Shown: positions 36,001 through 42,699 of the stretch, in pieces
How the letters are laid out: every line of letters starts with the position of its first letter
Position numbering within the stretch: the stretch's first letter is position 1
Source: Gigantopelta aegis
Taxonomy: Eukaryota; Mollusca; Gastropoda; Neomphalida; Peltospiridae
Length of the DNA stretch: 64,000 nucleotides
Direction of reading: 5' to 3'
Assembly: GCF_016097555.1 (NCBI RefSeq)
Contig: NC_054704.1
Coordinates: 23,624,231-23,688,230, forward strand
Program-made: the position numbers and the translations under genes
The notes under the pieces: model-generated
The model's database searches: none
Seen by the model: the letters and a program-made list of their open reading frames with translations, nothing else
Told to the model about the DNA's origin: nothing

Positions 36001-39000
36001 ATTATATATAACGGGCGCAACCATTTTGTACCATCCCAGTGAATACGCCCTCTGGCGAGCTAGTGGTTACGTAATACCTAACGTGTCACGTCAGGAATTG
36101 GTCTTCGAACTGAAGAAACAAAACATACCTGATTTTTGCAGATGCATCGCAATGTTCTGTAATAATATCTATCCCAGTAACACAGTAACGTGTATATGTG
36201 GTTTATTTTTCAATACAAAATAAACTGCCATTGTCAAAATGTTGAAATAACTGTATTATATTTTGTATATAAATTAACCCACATACTGAAGTAATAGTCA
36301 GAGTGTTTTCTTGCTTAATTGGTCTTTTCTTTCTGTGGCCTGTATATTTAGATGGTCCCTAGACACTGTGTCGAGACACACTAAAAAGACGTGCCTCTTT
36401 TATTAAGATCACAGGGTATTGTGTGATAACCTCAAATCGTAATGGACTTTACCAGCTTTATTACTGTAAGTAATTCTGTAAAACTCTTGATTAAGTAGAC
36501 TTTTCCATCTAAAATCACAAAACTGACCAATTACATAGTCCCAGAGAAAAGAAAATTATCACTTGGGTATCGTGAGTGGTCGTTTTTGCTCGAACGTATC
36601 CTACCAATAGGCCTAATAATATGCATTTTTTCTTTGGATTTTTTAAAAGAAAAAAATACTATAACTCCATTTCGTTATATTGATGCAAATTGAAATATAT
36701 TTAATTAAATAGTTTATTATACTATCAAGTCATTTGTTGTTTTACAAGTCAGGTTGATGAAAGCGAAGTGCCTTATCGTAAATTAGAGCATTTGTTTACA
36801 CTGTGCATAGTAGAGAAATTGGACCTGAGCTGACGTCACTTCGCCCCAAGCTATACAACCGGACGTCACAAAAACGAAACAAAATGGCTGCCCCCACTTA
36901 GCAAGAATAATCACGTTTTTTTATTAATTCTAAAATTACGCATTTTTCATTTGTTAAAGTGTCAGTATGTGTCGGTGGTCCGGGTATGCATCTTTCCAAC
37001 ACATAAGGCTCTTGTTGGAGTTAGTCTACCTTTAACCATATGTCTGACACCATTTAACCATAAATAAAATGTGTTGAGTGCATTGTTAAATAAAACGTTT
37101 CCTTACAACACCAAATTTATTGTGTACGAGGGTGGGATGTAGCCTAATGGTGAAATGATCGCTTGATGCACGGATAGTCTGAGGTCGATCCCTGACATGG
37201 CACCACGACTGATAACCCGAGTACTTTGCTGTTTGAGAGCAAGACGAACATTCGGACTATTATGGTCGCTCTCTGCCATCAGAGATATTTCTATAGCGAA
37301 AAACATGGAATGACTGACTACCATATGGTAGACAAAGATTTCCACTAATCCAACAAAAATTCTAAGTTTGATGCTAAATACCGTTACATTGATAATTTTT
37401 GAGTTTGCCGATAACAAATATTTTACATAGTAACCACTAATACACACACTACAGGAAGAAACCTGACAGCACCTCCTTTTAATGTTCTGGTTAAAGACGT
37501 AGGTATATAAAAGGCCGTGGTATGTGCTATTCTGTCTGGGATCGTGCATGCATATAAAAAATCCCTTGCTACTAACGGAAAGTGGTGGGTTTCCTATCAG
37601 ATTATATGTGTCAAAATTACCAAATATTTGACATCCAATAGATCTCAAGTAATAAATCAGTGATCTCTAGTAGTGGTATTAAACAAAACAAATGTTTAAC
37701 TTTTATTGTATAATATGAAACAAATATGATGAAACAGGAATGTTCCATCACGAACCTTAGGTCACACCCTGTCAGATAAGCTCGTAAATTGTTCTTGAAT
37801 AATTGATGCATCACAATTTTATTTGTCCATTTATTGTTGTGTATTGGGTTTTTTACAGAATTGATTGCACTGATGAAAAAACTTCACGAAGCTTTCATTG
37901 CTCTGGCTGCACAGCTGCAACAGGTTAATGAAGCAGTCAAGGTAAGGGTTGGCTCCCCAGACATTGAGAGTTTCAGTGTCTGATCATTTTAAAATTGGGT
38001 TGTATACAAGTTTGGTTATGTGTTATTTACAAAGCCCAGTGGTAAAGCGCTTGGTTGATGCACGGTCATTTTGGGATCGATCCCTATCATCTTTGGGGGT
38101 GAGACGTAGCCCAGTGGTAAAGCGCTTGCTTGATGCACGGTCATTTTGGGATTGATCCCTATCATCTTTGGGGGTGAGACGTAGCCCAGTGGTAAAGCGC
38201 TTGCTTGATGCACGGTCGGTTTGGGATCGATCCCTATCATCTTTGGAGGCGAGACGTAGCCCAGTGGTAAAGTGTTTGCTTGATGCACGGTCGGTTTGGG
38301 ATCGATCCCTATCATCTTTGGAGGCGAGACGTAGCCCAGTGGTAAAGTGTTTGCTTGATGCACGGTCGGTTTGGGATCGATCCCTATCATCTTTGGAGGC
38401 GAGACGTAGCCCAGTGGTAAAGTGTTTGCTTGATGCACGGTCGGTTTGGGATCGATCCCCATCATCTTTGGGGGCGAGACGTAGCCCAGTGGTAAAGCGC
38501 TTGCTTGATGCACGGTCGGTTTGGGATCGATCCCTATCATCTTTGGGGGCGAGACGTAGCCCAGTGGTAAAGCGCTTGCTTGATGCACGGTCGGTTTGGG
38601 TTCGATCCCTATCATCTTTGGGGGCGGGACGTAGCCCAGTGGTAAAGTGTTCGCTTGATGCATGGTCGGTTTGGGATTGATCCCCATTAGTGGGCCCATT
38701 GGGCTATTTCTTGTTCCAGCCAGTGCACCATGACTGGTATATCAAAAGTGATGGCATGTGCTATCCTGTCTGTGGGAAAGTGCATGTAAAAGATCGCTGG
38801 CTGCATTAGAAAAAATGTAGCAGGTTTCCTCTGATATGTCAAAATTACCAAATCTTTGACATCCAATTGCTGATTATTAATGAATCATTGTGCTCTAGTG
38901 GTGTCATTAAACAAACCAAAGTTCATCTTCGATCCCCATCCGTTGGCCCAGCCAATGCAGCCCGACTGGTATATCAAAGGCTATGGTATGTGCTATCCTG

Positions 39001-42000
39001 TCTGTGGGATGGCGCATATAAAAGGTTTCTTGCTACTAATGGAAAAATGTAGCGGGTTTCCTATCCAAGACTGTCAAACGATGATTAATAATCAGTGCTC
39101 TAGTGGTGTCATTAAACAGAACAAACTGACTTTTTGTATATGAGTTTGATTATGTAGTGTTTATATGTTGAATGCATTTTTATAGCCGTCATATTGGTAA
39201 AATTGCAGATTGTATTAAAATTACAATACATTACAAAAAAGTATATTTATCATGCAATCGTTATATGTATTGGTAAGATATGATATCTAGATAACTTTCT
39301 ATATTTTCTGTCACTAACCAAAAATATAGGTCATATGATGTAAGCCCAACTTGACACATTTACTTTTGATGTATATTTCCAACTACATACTCTCTATATC
39401 ATTTTTACTGGCCTTGGTGGCGTCGTGGTTAGGCCATCAGTCAACAGGCTGGTAGGTACTGGGTTTGAATCCCAGTCGAGGCATGGGATTTTTAATCCAG
39501 ATACCGACTCCAAACCCTGAGTGAGTGCTCCGCAAGGCTCAATGGGTAGGTGTAAACCACTTGCACCAACCAGTGATCCATAACTGGTTCAACAAAGGCC
39601 ATGGTTTGTGCTATCCTGCCAGTGGGAAGCACAAATAAAAGATCCCTTGCTGCTAATTGGAAAGAGTAGCCCATGAAGTGGGGACAGCAGGTTTCATCTC
39701 AAAATCTGTGTGGTCCTTAACCATATGTCTGACGCCATATAACCGTAAATAAAATGTGTTGAGTGCGTTGTTAAATAAAACATTTCTTTCTTTCTCTATA
39801 TCATTAGTTTTAATACAGTGTATATCAGTAACATTTGGGACCCAATAATGATCCAAAACTTATATAACATTTATTTATGCATTAGTTTAGAAAGGCTTTT
39901 TTGAAGTGACAGAATGTAGCTTACACAGAATGACATCATATATCTTGTATGACATATTGCAAAAGTCTTGCTAGATTAATGGCATAAAATATATTTAATG
40001 ATATAGATTAATGATAGTTTACATACAAACAATAGAATAAATGTATTTTATGTACTAATTTTTGGGGGGGATCACAGGATAAATAAAATGGCCTCATGTC
40101 ATTAGCCATTCTAACATTGCAAGATAAATGTAATGTCTTAAGACAGTAACCAGTTATTATCTATAATTGTGTTCATTCTATCAATTGACCTACAGGAATG
40201 TACACTTTATTTGTTTGTATTTACCATAGTTTGACACACAATAGCCGATGTATTTTTTGTGCTGGGGTGTCGTTAAACATTCATTCATACAGGAATGTAA
40301 TTTGCACATTCATAAGCTTTCAGCAAACTTTATTGGTATAGTGGCAGTTAGCTTAAATAATCCACTGTCAACAACCCTTTAATGAGCCTTTCCCCGTCCC
40401 CCATGATTTATAAACTGTTAACATTATAAAGGGATAAATATACAATATTTGATCACAATTTGGTTTTTCTCTTATTTTTTCAGACACAAAAGGAGCACTA
40501 TTTAAATTACAGAAAAATATTTTATGCAGAAACCAAAAATATTTTTGAGAAGCAGAAGAAAGTTGTACCAGGTCCACCGACCGTACAGTACATGACAAAG
40601 GCCGGACCCAGTACATTCACTGGTGTCACAAACGCTGCAGCCGCGGCAATGGCATCAGTCCTCACTCGCTCACAGCAGCCAAGTGGTTTGTGTCCTTTTA
40701 GTGTTTTATGATAAGGTTAAACAAAATAATAGTTGTGGTTTGATTACCTGACAGTTCATGGAAAAACTGCGACCCTCATGTTTTTGAAAGAAAAAAAACA
40801 AAAAAAACAAAAAAACAATTACAGGCCGACAAAGTCTAGATTGATGTCATCAACAAGCCGATTTTTGTGGTTTAACTTCTACACAATATTCATTTGAGAA
40901 TTAAACTGCATTTTTTGTATTTCTTAATATACAATATTTCAGTCTTTAAATTATTTTTTTATATAATGCCTACCTACGATACATAATATGCCTCAAAAAA
41001 AAGAAAGATTCTAGCCTACCCATCTGGCTTATGTAATCGAAACCACATATATTATTATATTTGGCCTAATAGAAACGTGGTACATTTTTTATTATGTAAG
41101 AAAAAACATTTTAGAAACCATTTTTACGGTATATATTTATGGGAAGTAATAGTTAAGTTGACAGTAACAAGTCCAGTTGTTGCATGTAATTAATTTAACT
41201 CTTCATACCCTAGCCATTTCTGTTTGCATTCATTTGGCGTTTTGCTATACCATTGGAAAAGTTGGAGTAGAATTAATTGCGTTTTTTTTGGTTGTTGAAG
41301 AAATACTAATATACATATTTAAAATATAAATGCCGAGGCAAAGTATATTTTAGCTGAAGCAAAATAATAAGATATCATTTTGATCTTTTAAAAAAAATCC
41401 AATGATCTTTATTTGGCCGATATTATTCTCCGCCCAAATTGTGATAAATGTTATACTAAAAAAAAAAAAAAATGTATTTTATTTTAGGTGCACCACCAGT
41501 TGCAGGACTAACCTCGGGAACACTAGGAAGCGGTGTTGGTGGTTTGGGAACTGCAAGTGGATTTTCAACATTCAGAGGTAACTTTGTTACTGAACACTGA
41601 AAACTCCTGACGCCGACAGTAGAGTTTGACTATAATAACTAAAAGTGTGATAAACCAACCTTTTTCCTGTAGTTTTTGGTTTCTTATCGGAGGCGGGACA
41701 TAGCCCAGTAATAAAGTGCTCGCCTGATGTGTGTTCAATCTAGGATCGATCTCCGTCACAGGACCCATTGGACCAGTGCACCATGACTGGCATACCAAAG
41801 GCTGTGATATGTGCTATCCTGTATGTGGGATAGTGCATATAAAAAGATACCTTGCTACTAATGGAAAAATGTAGCAGGTTTCCTCTCTAATACTATATAT
41901 CAAAATAACCAAATGTTTCACACCCAGTAGCCAATGGTTAATAAATCAATCTGCTCTAGTGATGTTAAACAAAACAAATTTTAACTTTTTTTTTCTTTCT

Positions 42001-42292
42001 TTTTTAAGACAGATTTGTGGGTTCTATTATGTATTTACGACTATATTAGTAAACATGTACGAACAAGTGTATACAAAATTAACATATAATTATTACTAAA
42101 AAAAATATATTTTAAATTCAATTTCCAGGACTACCTGTAGTACAAGCAACTGGATCAACAGGTATTGGATTAACTGTTCCCCAAATGTCATCATTGATGG
42201 GAACACCAACCTTTGGCACAGACACTGTTGATGCCAACAAGCCGTTACAACTACAGAAACCTCCAACTGGTGCTAAGAGAGGAAAAAGATGA
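18010..42292 (+). CDS. NUP58: NUP58 (nucleoporin p58/p45), 14 coding exons
   Basis: Structural FG nucleoporin. In animals Nup58 joins Nup54 and Nup62 in the coiled-coil channel complex of the nuclear pore, and its FG tails form the transport barrier. The joined exons (18010-18059, 23299-23333, 23990-24384, 28427-28568, 29055-29198, 29875-29902, 30477-30542, 33118-33292, 33742-33821, 34825-34943, 37859-37941, 40484-40685, 41488-41577, 42129-42292) give 1773 nt, 590 residues plus stop, against about 600 in human. Every junction is AG/GT with matching phase. Order: Gly/Thr/Ser-rich FG-type region (about 1-265), conserved helical core (about 287-465) with KYVKEQKTVREGIARMS and MLKVQEDIAALKQLL, then an FG-like tail ending GAKRGKR. 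The start matches the usual short FG-type first exon; a 5'UTR exon may exist because TTGTAG precedes it. No frameshift or stop was seen, so it looks functional. Confidence 0.95.
18548..18637 (+). repeat. dispersed repeat, copy 1 (pair with 56570-56655)
   Basis: AATTTAACTGTATTTTTAAC, TCCCATACC and TACACACAATAAAAGTTAT recur in order near 56.6 kb on the same strand. Confidence 0.8.
19557..19685. repeat. array of GAGTCATTTCGCCCC-type units
   Basis: About six degenerate units with cores GGGTCGTTTTGCCCC, GAGTCATTTTGCTC, CAATTTTCGCCCC, GAGTCATTTCGTCCCC and GAGTCGTTTCGCCCC. No inverted partner was found nearby, so this may be one arm of a TIR element like those at 58683 and 62620. Confidence 0.7.
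20028..20360 (+). repeat. two diverged tandem copies of about 110 bp
   Basis: TTGAACAATTAACGGTATGTTC (split: TTGAACAATTAACGG, TATGTTC), GCTATTGTTCGCTTG and TATCTAACAATAAGACTGAC at 20033-20135 recur as TTGAGCAATTAACCATCTG, GCTATTGTGTGCTTG and TATCCAACAATAACACTGAC at 20262-20345. Confidence 0.75.
20661..20756 (+). mobile_element. retroposon 3' tail with hairpin (copy of the 6060-7106 type end)
   Basis: A stem TGTCCTGGGC/GCCCAGGACA encloses the loop, followed by CTCTGAATGTGCATGTTAAA. Same layout as 7001-7090: hairpin, short spacer, G(C/T)GCA(C/T)GTTAAAC. Confidence 0.55.
21726..22560 (-). pseudogene. MULE transposase remnant (FLYWCH-like end plus central block)
   Basis: Upstream piece: AVKPHNHAADQTHVHLAKI, then RNSMKDQAARTRDKPGQIF, which resembles the HNH...RD.P.QI end of FLYWCH domains in MULE-like proteins. 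Downstream of the LINE it continues LLPSASTCKRTLRNQRPTPP, then FLIYDNGPN and LLVFATKEGLKHLAA, the stretch before the DDE core (family usual FLLYDSGP..LIFAT...L). The DDE core and the zinc-binding start are missing. Plain DNA transposon fossil. Confidence 0.65.
21962..22371 (+). mobile_element. 5'-truncated L1/Tx1-like LINE insertion
   Basis: Open on the + strand: PEKLKRDLITQDYKVGRLKM, then INLSNFTIALKSSWIRSLF and a C-terminal region typical of L1/Tx1-type ORF2. It is flanked by 11-bp repeats AAGTGCACATA (21951-21961) and AAGTGCACGTA (22372-22382) and ends in an A-rich tail. The split MULE reading continues directly across the empty site, confirming the boundaries. Confidence 0.8.
22570..22735 (+). 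repeat. two tandem diverged copies of about 85 bp
   Basis: CTCTTTCTTTAATC(C/T)(T/A)GCCTAATTGACC followed by AACAATTA and CCCATGCA occurs twice. Confidence 0.8.
23299..23333 (+). CDS. NUP58: NUP58 exon 2
   Basis: 35-nt exon between AATTTCAG and GTAAGT, encoding FTFGGVPVTTS. Joins exon 1 in frame and leaves phase 1. Confidence 0.85.
23524..23757 (+). mobile_element. SINE body A, in NUP58 intron 2
   Basis: Decayed head (ACCCAGTGGTAAAGC; GGATCAATCCC) and body (TGGGCTATTTCTTGTTCCAG, TATAAAAGATCCC). It is followed directly by a body-B piece. Confidence 0.8.
23758..23902 (+). mobile_element. SINE body B fragment, next to exon 3
   Basis: CCCAGTACTTGTACCAACCC, ACTAATCCACTGTTCTGGAC and GTGCTTGAATCTTAACTGGA. 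Ends about 90 bp before NUP58 exon 3. Confidence 0.75.
23990..24384 (+). CDS. NUP58: NUP58 exon 3, Gly/Thr repeat exon
   Basis: Encodes STGLAFGAQPTATGG, TTPGLTLGG and then tandem TTGLGG units (24187-24330), ending VTQ before GTTCGT. Low-complexity barrier region of the nucleoporin. The donor is weak but its phase matches exon 4. Confidence 0.85.
24187..24330 (+). repeat. NUP58: coding 18-bp tandem repeat, TTGLGG in NUP58
   Basis: About eight 18-bp units such as CTAGGTGGCACAACTGGG, encoding TTGLGG with one Ala variant. The 3' units are identical at the DNA level, so the array expanded recently. Confidence 0.95.
24817..25455. mobile_element. ACCGTATNCGCAAA TIR element, about 0.64 kb
   Basis: Left ACCGTATCCGCAAATATTTT; inward from the right ACCGTATACGCAAAAATGTT. 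The arms carry AATTCGCGATCGG and ATTATTTTCGCGA, or AATTCGCGG and CCGCGATTTTTGCGG. No ORF of note. Superfamily unknown. Confidence 0.6.
25456..26399. repeat. intron 3, degenerate CTAGCCC-type repeat and unclassified sequence
   Basis: GGTTAGTGGGTTTGTG, ACTAGCCCACCAAG and CACTAGCCCAAATT at 25520-25580 resemble ACTAGCCCGAAC and CTAGCCACGGGCGTCGGGC at 27730-27775, and GGCTAGTGA words near 23.1 and 54.1-54.5 kb. No gene. Confidence 0.4.
26400..27571. mobile_element. TACTGTAAATCATG TIR element, about 1.17 kb
   Basis: Left TATACTGTAAATCATGAAAT and inward from the right TATACTGTAAATCATGTAAT; 24 of the first 27 positions match. TA at both ends fits a Tc1/mariner/pogo-type target. Non-coding; the retroposon tail fragment at 27095-27205 is inside it. 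Confidence 0.7.
27095..27205 (-). mobile_element. retroposon 3' tail with hairpin, reverse
   Basis: On the - strand: a hairpin built on CCCCGGAGTTGG, then GTGCCTGAACCCTTGTGG and ATATGGGCACGTAAA, matching the end of the 6060-7106 element. Confidence 0.6.
28427..28568 (+). CDS. NUP58: NUP58 exon 4
   Basis: ASTGLGTGLAATTSTGTG, LSFG and LNFGKTTSS; acceptor ATTTAG, donor GTAGGA, phase 0 to 1. Confidence 0.9.
29055..29198 (+). CDS. NUP58: NUP58 exon 5
   Basis: GGTGLFSTTTATTGT then GLGGVDPQTSVAGIG. The GLGGVD stretch resembles GLGGID before the coiled coil of human NUP58. Phase 1 to 1. Confidence 0.9.
29316..29606 (+). mobile_element. SINE, 5'-truncated, same type as 39411-39785
   Basis: CGCAAGGCTCAATGGGTAGG, CCAACCAGTGATCCATAACT, AAAAGATCCCTTGCTG and CTCTAGTGACGTCATTAAAT. 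Confidence 0.85.
29875..29902 (+). CDS. NUP58: NUP58 exon 6, 28-nt microexon
   Basis: TSGALGKT between a long pyrimidine tract with ACAG and donor GTTTGT. It is required to keep phase between exons 5 and 7. Confidence 0.75.
30477..30542 (+). CDS. NUP58: NUP58 exon 7
   Basis: DGKAPKETNIPQMLVETVDSF, the segment leading into the helical core; donor GTAAGT, phase 2. Confidence 0.9.
30762..32299 (-). mobile_element. Tc1-like DNA transposon, intron 7 of NUP58
   Basis: Ends CTGAACAAAATAAGAAACTT and, inward from the right, CTGAACAAAAAAAAGAAACT, each next to TA (30760-30761 and 32300-32301). Length 1538 bp with a broken transposase on the - strand, the usual Tc1 layout. Confidence 0.88.
30959..31978 (-). 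pseudogene. Tc1-like transposase, broken
   Basis: DDE transposase of the Tc1 family. Start MPRIPNNLRERAIGMLDAGM followed by the helix-turn-helix STEDVARHVGSSSRAIRNLH and a GRPRVTT-like linker (GWPRVTTRGQDRYI). Catalytic block WPAKSPDLNPIKHVWDSLDR is intact near the end, and a last-frame end LRCTAVVNSRG then HTRY is readable. Several frame changes lie between 31250 and 31690 and one near 31010. Runs antisense to NUP58, so it does not add coding to that gene. Confidence 0.88.
32440..32710 (+). repeat. dispersed repeat of the GTTTGACTT...GGCCCATT type
   Basis: CAAGATATTAAGCTGATATT, AATTACAAATCAAGTTTGAC and GTGCCTAGTAGGGGACATGT are shared with the copies at 33380-33570 and 35390-35600. Confidence 0.7.
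32917..33023. repeat. 25-bp tandem repeat, four copies
   Basis: TTATTGATGTTGATGAGCAC plus CTTCT repeats four times without change, about 100 bp upstream of NUP58 exon 8. Confidence 0.95.
33038..33105 (+). mobile_element. SINE/retroposon 3' tail fragment (CATT)n
   Basis: TTTGACACCTAATAGCCAAT, GCTGGGGTGTTGTTAAAC and ATTCATTCATTC. The same end occurs at 40230-40290. It sits right in front of the exon 8 acceptor at 33117. Confidence 0.7.
33118..33292 (+). CDS. NUP58: NUP58 exon 8, coiled-coil core
   Basis: KYVKEQKTVREGIARMSTKP, then MLKVQEDIAALKQLLAVVSN and LQRNACAVEKLKHEMTE: the best-conserved part of Nup58, which pairs with Nup54/Nup62. Acceptor TTTACAG, donor GTGAGA. Confidence 0.95.
33380..33570 (+). 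repeat. dispersed repeat, second copy
   Basis: TTCAAGATATTGAGCTGAAA, AGAGTTACAGATGGAGTTTG and CACCTAGTAGGTGACCTGTA. Confidence 0.7.
33742..33821 (+). CDS. NUP58: NUP58 exon 9
   Basis: ELKNAEMALRTKDIPPGLQY then ENTAPTE, nearly identical to the vertebrate sequence; donor GTATGT, phase 2. Confidence 0.95.
34825..34943 (+). CDS. NUP58: NUP58 exon 10
   Basis: YFQHLVEEFEGRMLTYRQQI then ETLESHLAALHE, helical; donor GTGTGT, phase 1. Confidence 0.95.
35105..35130. repeat. poly-C run
   Basis: About 26 consecutive C in intron 10; the length is prone to sequencing error. Confidence 0.95.
35390..35600 (+). repeat. dispersed repeat, third copy
   Basis: CTCAAGCTATTGAGCTAAA, GAGTTACAGATAAGGTTTGA and GCCTAGTAGGAGACATGTAT. 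Confidence 0.7.
35645..37107 (+). mobile_element. SINE body A split by a TTAA element
   Basis: The 5' part at 35645-35872 runs from GGGCGGGACGTAGCCCAGTG to TATGTGGTC. The 3' part at 37036-37107 resumes CCATATGTCTGACACC and ends TTAAATAAAACGTTTCC. In intact copies here the join reads GTGGTCCTTAACCATATG, which contains the TTAA used by the inserted element. Confidence 0.88.
35877..37031. mobile_element. TTAA-flanked non-autonomous element (piggyBac-type site), 1155 bp
   Basis: TTAA at 35873-35876 and 37032-37035. Ends AGGAATGCTAA and, inward from the right, AGGTAGACTAA. The insertion splits the SINE exactly at its TTAA. No transposase; a 65-codon frame at 36026 is not recognised. The superfamily is inferred from the TTAA duplication and short TIR. 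Confidence 0.8.
37124..37705 (+). mobile_element. SINE body A with an internal 290-bp insertion
   Basis: Head GGGTGGGATGTAGCCTAATG with GAGGTCGATCCC, then CACCACGACTG. After the insert, GGTATATAAAAGGCCGTGG, TATAAAAAATCCCTTGC and the AAACAAAACAAA tail. Confidence 0.8.
37212..37501 (-). mobile_element. unclassified insertion in SINE, related to 57040-57200
   Basis: The reverse strand has AGCATCAAACTTAG, TTTTCGCTATAGAAATATCT and CAGCAAAGTACTCGGG, matching 57049-57198 in order. CTACAGGAAGAAAC plus ACAGCACC at its right end is on the same strand in both places, so that part is inverted relative to the rest. Confidence 0.6.
37859..37941 (+). CDS. NUP58: NUP58 exon 11
   Basis: ELIALMKKLHEAFIALAAQL then QQVNEAVK, helical. 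Acceptor TTTTACAG, donor GTAAGG. The next intron holds the nine-headed SINE, starting about 90 bp downstream. Confidence 0.95.
38033..38925 (+). mobile_element. SINE body A with nine tandem tRNA-like heads
   Basis: AGCCCAGTGGTAAAG starts at 38033, 38108, 38183, 38258, 38333, 38408, 38483, 38558 and 38633: a period of exactly 75 bp. Each unit has an A-box-like AGCCCAGTGG and a B-box-like TTTGGGATCGATCCC. Only the last is followed by the body (CCCATTGGGCTATTTCTTGT) and tail. Lies in NUP58 intron 11, sense orientation. Confidence 0.95.
38926..39135 (+). mobile_element. SINE body A, headless second copy
   Basis: Starts at TTCGATCCCCATCCGTTGGC, then CCCGACTGGTATATCAAAGG, ATATAAAAGGTTTCTTGC and GTGCTCTAGTGGTGTCATTA. 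Directly abuts the previous SINE. Confidence 0.85.
39411..39785 (+). mobile_element. chimeric SINE: head B joined to body A
   Basis: Head GGCCTTGGTGGCGTCGTGG with GGGTTTGAATCCCAGTCGAG. It then has a spacer GTGAGTGCTCCGCAAGGCTC, body A (AAAGATCCCTTGCTGCTAAT, AGAGTAGCCCATGAAGTGG) and the TGTTGAGTGCGTTGTTAAAT tail. Confidence 0.88.
40135..40158 (+). repeat. half copy of the 15136-15237 palindromic MITE
   Basis: GTCTTAAGACAGTAACCAGT: the arm sequence with a collapsed CTTAAG centre. Confidence 0.6.
40484..40685 (+). CDS. NUP58: NUP58 exon 12
   Basis: TQKEHYLNYRKIFYAETKNI then FEKQKK closes the helical core. STFTGVTNAAAAAMASVLTR opens the C-terminal tail, like the NAAAVAMAATLT block in human. Confidence 0.95.
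41488..41577 (+). CDS. NUP58: NUP58 exon 13
   Basis: GAPPVAGLTSGTLGSGVGGL then GTASGFSTFR; phase 1 to 1. Gly/Ser-rich FG-like tail. Confidence 0.9.
41693..42000 (+). mobile_element. SINE body A, intron 13 of NUP58
   Basis: GGCGGGACATAGCCCAGTAA, CTAGGATCGATCTCCG, CCATGACTGGCATACCAAAG and the tail AAACAAAACAAA. Confidence 0.88.
42129..42292 (+). CDS. NUP58: NUP58 exon 14 with stop
   Basis: GLPVVQATGSTGIGLTVPQM, then LQLQKPPTGAKRGKR and TGA. The terminal LQLxKPPxGxKRGKR is the conserved Nup58 end. Confidence 0.95.
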
Positions 42293-42662
42293 CATGGCTT
42301 TTGATTTAAATTACAAACATTTTATGTGGTTGAACTAAGATTTGATACCTTGAATGGCTATTCACTTGTTTGCTTTTGCACTCATTTTAATCAACATTAA
42401 TTCAGAAATGGTGATTATTGCATCACCTGTCAGTAAATGTTTTGTCTATTCTCGGCAGTCAATATATTTTGGAGCTCGATGAACAGTTCTGTAGGACACC
42501 AAATATGACATTGTCGTTGAAGTCCCCATTTGATTATAGTATGCAATTTAAAATATGTGAAACTGAACAAATGTGCAATTATGGGATGGGTGGATTTGTG
42601 GACATTTATGTATAAGAATATAACATTTTATTACATGTGAAAAAGTGTTGTATTGCATTTTG

Positions 42663-42668
42663 AATAAA
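42663..42668 (+). promoter_or_regulatory. NUP58: polyadenylation signal for NUP58
   Basis: AATAAA about 370 nt after the NUP58 stop, with a TGTTTTAATAATC region downstream. First AATAAA after the stop that I see. Confidence 0.6.
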
Positions 42669-42699
42669 ATGTTTTAATAATCTCTCCTGTTGGTATATT

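Noticed and set aside
36026-36223. 65-codon frame in the TTAA element
   Set aside because: Short, no recognised motif, and no second piece; likely chance.
38016-38699. 227-codon and 170-codon open frames on both strands
   Set aside because: They are a by-product of the 75-bp SINE head array; 75 is a multiple of 3, so a stop-free unit opens long frames on both strands.
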